From: Leucobacter massiliensis
GTDB lineage: Bacteria > Actinomycetota > Actinomycetes > Actinomycetales > Microbacteriaceae
Reading direction: 5' to 3'
NCBI RefSeq assembly: GCF_002982315.1
Contig: NZ_MWZD01000024.1
Location: 1-64,000 of the forward strand
Length of the DNA: 64,000 nt
The notes beneath the pieces were generated by a model. It was not told where the DNA came from and ran no database searches. It worked only from the letters and a program-made list of their open reading frames with translations. Shown in pieces: positions 1-5,890 of this stretch (positions within the stretch are counted from its first letter, which is position 1; every line of letters starts with the position of its first letter). The position numbers and the translations under genes are program-made.

Positions 1-46
1 GGGCTGGGAGATGTGTAAAAGAGACGGGATGTGTAAAAGAGACGGG
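1..46. other. probable Nextera adapter remnant at contig end
   Basis: Bases 1-27 match the 3' part of the Illumina Nextera i7-side transposase adapter (ending in the 19-nt mosaic end) at 24 of 27 positions. Bases 27-45 repeat the mosaic end at 16 of 19 positions. The two copies share the substitutions TA>AA and CAG>CGG. I compared these by eye against the adapter sequence as I remember it. Together with the following C run this marks untrimmed adapter at a contig edge, not genomic DNA. Confidence 0.85.
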
Positions 47-47
47 T

Positions 48-64
48 CCCCCCCCCCCCCCCCC
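48..64. repeat. 17-base C homopolymer beside the adapter remnant
   Basis: An uninterrupted run of 17 C directly after the adapter-like bases. Read on the other strand it is poly-G, the usual read-through artefact of two-colour Illumina chemistry, so its length and perhaps its existence are unreliable. Confidence 0.6.
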
Positions 65-80
65 GCCCCGGCCCGCCCCC

Positions 81-111
81 GCCGCGGCCCGGCCGGGATC
101 CGGGCCGCGGC
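81..111 (-). terminator. GC-rich hairpin downstream of hpaE
   Basis: A perfect 12-bp inverted repeat (81-92 with 100-111) with a 7-nt loop, 31 bases past the hpaE stop codon. It has no T tract in the minus-strand reading direction. It may be the terminator of the hpa transcript, and its strength may explain why the assembly breaks here. Confidence 0.5.
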
Positions 112-142
112 GGGTGCGGGCCGGATCGGGGAGCGCGAGCGG

Positions 143-1642
143 CTACTTCGCGCCGGCGCCGAAGCGCGGGCTGTGGGCCTCGTTGAGGGTGATCTGGATC
201 GACTGCTGCGTGGTGTAGAAGTCGATGGAGCGGTAGCCGCCCTCGCGGCCGAGGCCCGAGGCCTTCACCCCGCCGAAGGGGGTGCGCAGATCGCGCACGT
301 TGTTCGAGTTGAGCCACACCATGCCCGACTCGATGCCGTTGGCGAAGTTGTGCGCGCGCTTCAGATTCGAGGTCCACACGTAGGCGGCGAGGCCGTACTT
401 GGTGTTGTTGGCGAGCTCCAGCGCCTCCTCATCGGTGTCGAAGGGCGTGATCGCCACGACCGGGCCGAAGATCTCCTCCTGGAAGATGCGCGCGTCCGGC
501 TGCACATCCGCGAACACGGTGGGGGCCACGTAGTTGCCCTCGGGGAAGCCCTCGGGGCGGCCGCCGCCGGCGACGAGCCGGCCCTCCGTCTTGCCGATCT
601 CGACGTAGCTCATGACCTTCTCGAAGTGACTCGGGTGCACGAGCGCGCCGACCTCGGTCTTCGGATCGGAGGGGAGGCCGACGACGATGTTCTTCGCGCG
701 CTCGGCGTAGCGGGCGACGAAGTCGTCGTAGATCTCGCGCTGCACGAGCACGCGGCTGCCCGCGGTGCAGCGCTCGCCGTTCAGGCTGAAGACGCTGAAC
801 ACGGTGGCGTCGAGCGCCTCTTCGAGGTCGGCGTCGGCGAAGACCACGGAGGGGCTCTTGCCGCCGAGTTCGAGCGACAGGCCCTTGAGGAACGGCGCGG
901 CATTGGTCGAGAGCATCGCGCCGGTCGAGCTGTCGCCGGTGAAGGAGATCAGGGGGACGTCGGGGTGCTTCACGAGTGCGTCGCCCGCGACGCCGCCGGA
1001 TCCGAGGATGAGGTTGAAGACGCCGTCGGGCAGGCCGGCCTCGCGGAAGATCTCGGGCCACAGCGCTGCCGAGAGCGGCGTGTAGCTGGCGGGCTTGAGC
1101 ACCACCGTGTTGCCGGTGGCGATGGCGGGGGCGAGCTTCCACGACTCCTGCATGAACGGCACGTTCCAGGGCGTGATGAGGCCGGCGACGCCGATCGGCT
1201 TGCGGTTGACGTAGTTGATCTGGCGGCCGGGGACCTTGGTCACGTTGTCGTGCTGGGCGACGATGAGGTCCGCGAAGAAGCGGAAGTTCTCGGCGGCCCG
1301 GCGCGCCTGGCCCTTGGCCTGGGTGATGGGGAGGCCCGAGTCCCAGCTCTCGATGAGCGCGAGCTGCTCGTCGCGCGACTCGACGATGTCGGCGATCTTG
1401 TGCAGGATGCGCGAGCGCTCGCGCGGGAGCATGGTGGGCCAGGGGCCCTCCTTGAAGGCGCGCTTCGCGGCGGCGACGGCGAGCTCGACGTCGGCGGGCT
1501 GGGCCGAGGCCGAGGTGATGTAGACCTCGTTGGTGACGGGCTCGATGACGTCGAACTCCTCGCCGCCGATCGACTCGACGAACTCGCCGTCGATGAAGTG
1601 GCGGATCTTGTCGGGGAGGCCCTCGGGCTTCTGGTGCGTCAT
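143..1642 (-). CDS. hpaE: 5-carboxymethyl-2-hydroxymuconate semialdehyde dehydrogenase
   Basis: A 499-residue aldehyde dehydrogenase that oxidises the ring-cleavage product of homoprotocatechuate to the carboxylate with NAD+, in the cytoplasm. The sequence shows the ALDH oxyanion asparagine in TPWN (N160), general base Glu258 in LELGG and nucleophile Cys292 in GERCTAG. Length and the N-terminal hexapeptide style fit HpaE rather than a generic ALDH, and the neighbours (hpaG, hpaH, hpaI homologues) support the assignment. The ATG at 1642 is preceded by an AGGAAGGA-type ribosome site. It is the last gene of the minus-strand block visible here; hpaD and the hydroxylase genes, if present, are elsewhere. 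It lies 135 bases after gntR, so it may share that transcript or have its own promoter. Confidence 0.88.
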   Translation of the reverse strand: MTHQKPEGLPDKIRHFIDGEFVESIGGEEFDVIEPVTNEVYITSASAQPADVELAVAAAKRAFKEGPWPTMLPRERSRILHKIADIVESRDEQLALIESWDSGLPITQAKGQARRAAENFRFFADLIVAQHDNVTKVPGRQINYVNRKPIGVAGLITPWNVPFMQESWKLAPAIATGNTVVLKPASYTPLSAALWPEIFREAGLPDGVFNLILGSGGVAGDALVKHPDVPLISFTGDSSTGAMLSTNAAPFLKGLSLELGGKSPSVVFADADLEEALDATVFSVFSLNGERCTAGSRVLVQREIYDDFVARYAERAKNIVVGLPSDPKTEVGALVHPSHFEKVMSYVEIGKTEGRLVAGGGRPEGFPEGNYVAPTVFADVQPDARIFQEEIFGPVVAITPFDTDEEALELANNTKYGLAAYVWTSNLKRAHNFANGIESGMVWLNSNNVRDLRTPFGGVKASGLGREGGYRSIDFYTTQQSIQITLNEAHSPRFGAGAK

Positions 1643-1669
1643 GGTGTTCCTTCCTGCGGAGGTGGTCGG

Positions 1670-1698
1670 TCGGTGTCTGCTGATGTCGGTGTCTGCTG
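1670..1698. repeat. 13-bp direct repeat upstream of hpaE
   Basis: TCGGTGTCTGCTG occurs at 1670-1682 and again at 1686-1698, a 16-bp period, in the 135-base gap between gntR and hpaE. It could be replication slippage or a regulatory repeat for hpaE; nothing else in the gap decides this. Confidence 0.5.
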
Positions 1699-1777
1699 GG
1701 GCGGGGTGCCTGCGGCGGGCGGCCGGCGCCGGTGCGGTGCCGGGGACCGGGGCCGGGGATACTGCCCCGGCGCGCCG

Positions 1778-2455
1778 CTACGCCGCGGGGGGCTCAGCCC
1801 GGTGCTTCGTCTGCTCCTGGTGCGCCATGACGGCGCGCAGCGTGGCGAGCCGGTGCTCACGGGCGGCGAGCTCGATGTCGAGCTCGGGGGCGCGAGCCGC
1901 GAGCAGCGCCAGGAGCCGGTCGTGCTCCTCGACGGACTCGTGGGCGCGGCCGGGCACGAAGCTGAAGGAGGAGTCGCGCAGCACCCTCATGCGGTTCCAG
2001 CCGCGGTGCACGAGGTCGAGGATGTGCGGGTTGGGGCAGTCCTCGAAGAGCACGCTGTGGAACTCGAGGTTCAGCTCGGTGAAGCGCTGCGGGTCGAAGT
2101 GGTCAAGGGTCCGGCGCATGCGCTCGTTGATCTCGGCGGCGCGCGCGAGCTGCTCCTCGGTGATCTGCGGGGCGACGAGCGCGGTCGCCGCGCCCTCGAC
2201 GAGGGCGAGCGTCTGCATGGTGTGCAGGTACTCGGTCTCCTTGATGAGCGCGACCTGGGCTCCGACGTTGCGCTCGAAGGTGACGAGCCCCTCGGCTTCG
2301 AGGCGGCGGATCGCCTCGCGCACGGGCACCACCGACATGTCGAGCTCGGCGGCGATCGGCGCGAGCACGAGCCGGTAGCCGGGCACGTACTGGGCGCTGT
2401 CGATGCGCTCCCGGATCAGGCGGTAGGCCCGCTCGGACTTCGATTCGGCGGCCAT
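1778..2455 (-). CDS. GntR/FCD-family transcriptional regulator of the hpa genes
   Basis: A 225-residue regulator. Residues about 7-70 form the GntR winged helix, with the recognition stretch MSVVPVREAIRRLEAEGLV. The remainder is an all-helical FCD ligand-binding domain, with the metal-ligand pattern partly visible in LNLEFHSVLF and EHDRLL. The start is the ATG at 2455, two bases after the stop of the hpaG-rraA fusion gene, so translation is coupled. FCD regulators of catabolic operons usually repress and release DNA on binding a pathway intermediate. The two identical palindromes ATCGTATACGAT upstream of the fusion gene and of hpaH fit the FadR-subfamily operator style and are the likely targets. 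Because gntR lies inside the regulated unit, it would be autoregulated. Confidence 0.85.
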   Translation of the reverse strand: MAAESKSERAYRLIRERIDSAQYVPGYRLVLAPIAAELDMSVVPVREAIRRLEAEGLVTFERNVGAQVALIKETEYLHTMQTLALVEGAATALVAPQITEEQLARAAEINERMRRTLDHFDPQRFTELNLEFHSVLFEDCPNPHILDLVHRGWNRMRVLRDSSFSFVPGRAHESVEEHDRLLALLAARAPELDIELAAREHRLATLRAVMAHQEQTKHRAEPPAA

Positions 2456-2457
2456 CG

Positions 2458-3984
2458 TCAGGCCTCCGTCCCGCGCTCGGCCTCGTAGCGCGCCCGCCAC
2501 TCGGCGTTCATGGGAAAGAGCCCGTCGACCGCGGCACCCTGCGCGACCTGCTCGGCGACCCAGGCGTCGGCCCGCTCCTGCTCCGCGGCCTCGCGGGCGA
2601 CCTCTTCGAGCAGGAAGGGCGGGATCACGATCACGCCGTCGCGGTCGCCCATGATGATGTCGCCCGGCTGCACGGCCGCACCGCCGCAGGCGATGGTGAC
2701 GTCGACCTCCCAGGGGACGTGCCGCCGCCCGAGCACGCTCGGGTGGGCGCCCTGCGAGAAGACGGGGATGTCGAACTGCTGCACTGCGGCGAAGTCGCGC
2801 ACGCCGCCGTCGGTGACGATCCCGGCAGCCCCGCGCACCTGGGCGCGCAGCGCGAGTACGTCGCCGACGGTGCCGGTGGAGGGGATGCCGCGGGCCTCGA
2901 CCACGAGCACCTCGCCCTCGTTCACCGTGTCGAAGGCGCGCTTCTGCGCGTTGAAGCCGCCGCCGTGGGCCCTGAAGAGGTCGGGGCGGAAGGGGATGAA
3001 GCGCAGGGTCTTCGCGGTGCCGAGGATCGTGTCGCCCTCGTGGTTCGGGTGCACGCCGTCGATGAAGATGTCGACGTAGCCGCGCTTCCGCAGCGCTGCC
3101 GAGACGGTGGCGACGGCGACGCCGTCGAGCAGCTCGCGGATCTCCGCGGTGAGGGGGGAGGCGGACCCCGACTCGTCCGTGGCGTGAGCGGGCGCGTCGA
3201 GCGGGCTCGCCTTGCCGGCGGCGACGGCCGCGGCGTGCGCGGCCGCGTCGCCCCACGCCTCGATGCGCTGCTGATCGGTCACCGAGGGGCGGTTGCCGAA
3301 GTCGCCGAAGGTGCGCTGACCCTGTGTGACGGTGGTGACCAGGCGGCCGGTGCGCGGGGCGCCGGGTGCTCCCGGTGCGTCGACCTCGACCTCGACGGTG
3401 TCGCCGGGCACCACGACGGAGGAGCCGGCCGGCGTCCCGGTCAGGATCACGTCGCCGGTCTCGAGCGTCATGTGCTGGGAGAGGTCGGCGACGAGCTGGC
3501 CGAAGGGGAACTCGAGCGTGTCGCTCGAGTCCTCCTGCACGAGTTCGCCGTTCACCCAGGTCCGCACGCGCCAGGCGTCCTGGCCGATACCGGCGGCGGG
3601 GATGGCGGCGGGGCCGACGGGGGTGTAGCCGTCGCCGCCCTTGTTGCGCAGATTCGAGCCCTTGTCGGCTGCGCGCAGGTCATAGAGGCCGAAATCGTTG
3701 GCGGCGGTGACGGCCGCGACGTGCTTCCAGCCGTCCTCGGGCGCGACCCAGCGGGCGGGCTCGCCGATGATGAGCGCGATCTCGCCTTCGAAGGCGAGCA
3801 GCTCGGTGCCGGCGGGTCGCTCGATGATGCTGCCCGAAGGGGCGAGCGAGGAGGCCGGCTTCAGGAAGTAGGACGGGAACTCCGGGGCGCGGCCGCGCTG
3901 CGCGATCCGCGAGGGGTAGTTGAGATGCACGGCGATGATCTTGCCCGGTGTCTCGATGCCCAGCTGGTGGTGTCCGTATGTCAT
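2458..3984 (-). CDS. hpaG: FAH-family hydrolase fused to RraA-like domain (HpaG-type)
   Basis: A 508-residue two-domain protein. Residues 1-235 are a fumarylacetoacetate-hydrolase fold like HpaG (5-oxopent-3-ene-1,2,5-tricarboxylate decarboxylase / HHDD isomerase), with metal ligands Glu66, Glu68 and Asp97 in FEGEIALIIG and ANDFGLYD. An Ala-rich linker (about 245-275) leads to an RraA-like fold (residues 278-505), with the GDVLALRAQ stretch, TDGGVRD (Arg396/Asp397) and GDRDGV. RraA-fold enzymes include 4-hydroxy-4-methyl-2-oxoglutarate aldolases and oxaloacetate decarboxylases. In enterobacterial HpaG two FAH halves are fused; here the second half is replaced by a different fold. The start ATG at 3984 was chosen because homology begins there; the open frame runs further upstream without support. 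The promoter region contains a GntR palindrome. Confidence 0.82.
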   Translation of the reverse strand: MTYGHHQLGIETPGKIIAVHLNYPSRIAQRGRAPEFPSYFLKPASSLAPSGSIIERPAGTELLAFEGEIALIIGEPARWVAPEDGWKHVAAVTAANDFGLYDLRAADKGSNLRNKGGDGYTPVGPAAIPAAGIGQDAWRVRTWVNGELVQEDSSDTLEFPFGQLVADLSQHMTLETGDVILTGTPAGSSVVVPGDTVEVEVDAPGAPGAPRTGRLVTTVTQGQRTFGDFGNRPSVTDQQRIEAWGDAAAHAAAVAAGKASPLDAPAHATDESGSASPLTAEIRELLDGVAVATVSAALRKRGYVDIFIDGVHPNHEGDTILGTAKTLRFIPFRPDLFRAHGGGFNAQKRAFDTVNEGEVLVVEARGIPSTGTVGDVLALRAQVRGAAGIVTDGGVRDFAAVQQFDIPVFSQGAHPSVLGRRHVPWEVDVTIACGGAAVQPGDIIMGDRDGVIVIPPFLLEEVAREAAEQERADAWVAEQVAQGAAVDGLFPMNAEWRARYEAERGTEA

Positions 3985-4047
3985 GGCGACCTCGCTCACT
4001 CTGCGCGCGGGGACCGCCCGCGGCGACCCCGTCACTTCATATTTCTT

Positions 4048-4059
4048 ATCGTATACGAT
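4048..4059. promoter_or_regulatory. palindromic operator ATCGTATACGAT upstream of hpaG-rraA
   Basis: A perfect 12-bp palindrome 64 bases before the fusion-gene start, inside a local AT-rich patch. Its minus-strand reading includes TACGAT, which could serve as a -10 element, so a bound repressor would block RNA polymerase. It is identical to the site at 5769-5780. Confidence 0.7.
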
Positions 4060-4145
4060 TTGGCGTGCTTCGGGAAGTGCCTCCGGAAGGGAGCGCCCGC
4101 CCGCCCATGCGGCCGGGCAAGTGCGACCCTCGGGCGCCGCCGGGC

Positions 4146-4970
4146 TCAGTAGCTGGCGCGGGGCACGGCGGCGGAGCCGGAGGCGGTGAAGCGGTCTACG
4201 AGAGCCTCGGTCTGACGGGCGAGGATCGCGACGTCCGCGCCCACCGCGACGAAGGCGGCCCCGGCCTCGATGTAGCGTTCGGCGTCTGCAGGCACGAATG
4301 CATTGACGCCCGCGGGCTTCCCCGCCGCACGCGCCGCCGCTATTGCCCGCAGCACCGCCGCCACCACATCGGGGTGGCTCTGCTGCCCGAGCAGCCCCAT
4401 CGAGGCGGCGAGGTCGGAGGGCCCCACGAAGATCGCGTCGACTCCATCGGTGGCGACGATCCGCTCCACGTCCTCGACCGCGGCACGCGACTCGATCTGC
4501 ACGGTCAGGCTGATCGTCTCGGAGGCGCGGCCGAGGTAGCCCTCCACCCGGTTCCAGCGCGCGGACCGGGCGAGCGCGGATCCGACCCCGCGCACGCCCC
4601 CGCCCGCGCTGCCGTCGGGGTAGCGCACGGCGCGCACGATCTCGGCTGCCTGCTCGGCGGAGTCGACCATGGGGACGAGCAGGTTCTGCGCGCCCAGGTC
4701 GAGATACTGCTTGATCGTCACCGTGTCGCCGAAGGGCGGTCGCACGAGCGGGGCCGCGGGGTAGGCGGACATGGCGTAGAGCTGGGCCAGGATTGACTCC
4801 AGGCCATTGGGGGAGTGCTCGGCGTCGAGCAGCACCCAGTCGCAGCCGCTGCCCGCCACGATCTCGGCGGTGACCGGGCTCCCGGCGCAGGCCCACAGGC
4901 CGATGAGCGGACGGTCTGCGGCGTCGAGCCGCTCGCGCAGGGTCGCGGGGAGACTCAGACGAAGCGGCAT
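4146..4970 (-). CDS. hpaI: 4-hydroxy-2-oxoheptane-1,7-dioate aldolase (HpcH/HpaI family)
   Basis: A 274-residue class II pyruvate aldolase. It splits 4-hydroxy-2-oxoheptanedioate into pyruvate and succinate semialdehyde, the last step of the homoprotocatechuate meta pathway. Family motifs visible are GLWACAGSP near the N terminus, the metal/substrate segment LLDAEHSPN, the VRPP loop, QIESRAAVED with the metal-binding Glu, and the VGPSDLAASMG loop. The start ATG at 4970 gives the normal HpaI length and overlaps the end of hpaH by 16 bases, so the two are translationally coupled. The succinate semialdehyde it releases could be used by the dehydrogenase encoded at 19107-20462 (inference). Confidence 0.88.
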   Translation of the reverse strand: MPLRLSLPATLRERLDAADRPLIGLWACAGSPVTAEIVAGSGCDWVLLDAEHSPNGLESILAQLYAMSAYPAAPLVRPPFGDTVTIKQYLDLGAQNLLVPMVDSAEQAAEIVRAVRYPDGSAGGGVRGVGSALARSARWNRVEGYLGRASETISLTVQIESRAAVEDVERIVATDGVDAIFVGPSDLAASMGLLGQQSHPDVVAAVLRAIAAARAAGKPAGVNAFVPADAERYIEAGAAFVAVGADVAILARQTEALVDRFTASGSAAVPRASY

Positions 4971-5740
4971 GTCACCGACCCCAGCTCGGCGTAGTCGGCG
5001 TGCACGGTGTCGCCGCGCTCCACCCACATGGGCTTCGTGAAGGAGCCCGCGAGGATGATCTCGCCCGCGTCGAGCGACTGCCCGTGCTGCGCGAGCTTGT
5101 TCGCGAGCCAGGCGACACCGAGCGCGGGGTGCCCGAGCACGGCGCCCGCCACGCCCGAGTCCTCGATGGTCTCGTTGCGGTAGAGCAGCGCCTTCGCCCA
5201 GCTGAGGTCGATCTCGTCGACCCGCACCGGCCTGCCGCCGACGACCATCGCGCCCATCGCGGCGTTGTCGCTGATCGTGTCGACGATGGTGCGGCCCTCC
5301 AGCTCCAGGTGCGAGTTCAGCACCTCCAGCGCGGGCACCGCGTAGGCGGTGGCGTCGAGCACGTCGAAGAGGCTCACCTTCGGGCCGCTCAGCGGCTTGG
5401 CGAGCACGAAGGCGAGCTCGACCTCGATGCGCACATTCGAGTAGCGGTCGAATTCGAGCACCGCCCCCGACTCGTAGACCATGTCGTCGTGGATCACGCC
5501 GTAGTCGGGCTCGCTGATGCCGGTGGCCAGCTGCATCACCTTCGAGGTGAGGCCGATCTTGTGGCCCACGAGGCGCGCGCCCGCCGCGATGCGGCGATCC
5601 GACCAGACCTTCTGGATGGCGTAGGAATCCTCGACCTCCATCCCGGGGAAGCGCGAGGTGAGCCTCGGCAGCACGGCACGATCGCGGTCGGCCTGCACCA
5701 GCTCCTCGGCAATGGATTCGATCTGCGTCTGGTCGAGCAC
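4955..5740 (-). CDS. hpaH: 2-oxohept-4-ene-1,7-dioate hydratase
   Basis: A 261-residue hydratase of the MhpD/HpaH family (FAH superfamily). It adds water to 2-oxohept-enedioate to give the substrate of HpaI. Diagnostic stretches are VGHKIGLTSK near residue 60, the metal ligands in RIEVELAFVL, and WLANKLAQHG followed by ILAGSFTKP near the C terminus. The GTG start at 5740 follows a strong GGAGGA ribosome site. It is the first gene of the minus-strand block, reading into hpaI with a 16-base overlap. A copy of the GntR palindrome lies 29 bases upstream of the start. Confidence 0.88.
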   Translation of the reverse strand: MLDQTQIESIAEELVQADRDRAVLPRLTSRFPGMEVEDSYAIQKVWSDRRIAAGARLVGHKIGLTSKVMQLATGISEPDYGVIHDDMVYESGAVLEFDRYSNVRIEVELAFVLAKPLSGPKVSLFDVLDATAYAVPALEVLNSHLELEGRTIVDTISDNAAMGAMVVGGRPVRVDEIDLSWAKALLYRNETIEDSGVAGAVLGHPALGVAWLANKLAQHGQSLDAGEIILAGSFTKPMWVERGDTVHADYAELGSVTCRFV

Positions 5741-5768
5741 GGGTCCTCCGATTCCTAGGCGTGCTCAG

Positions 5769-5780
5769 ATCGTATACGAT
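5769..5780. promoter_or_regulatory. palindromic operator ATCGTATACGAT upstream of hpaH
   Basis: The second exact copy of the 12-bp palindrome, in the 150-base divergent gap between hpaH and the DEAD-box helicase gene. It is placed to control hpaH-hpaI. I found no third copy in the window. Confidence 0.72.
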
Positions 5781-5890
5781 CCGCGGCGCATGTGCCAGGG
5801 CGGAGCGGGCCCTGCGGCCGCGGACCCGGGGCCGCGCCGGCCGTTCATCCCCGGGCACCGGGAATTGACACCCGTCCGCGCTAAGCTTGT

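Noticed and set aside
11-2488. 825-codon plus-strand open frame across hpaE and gntR
   Set aside because: It is antisense to two well-supported genes, starts in the adapter remnant and has the Arg/Val/Glu-rich composition of a GC-driven shadow frame.
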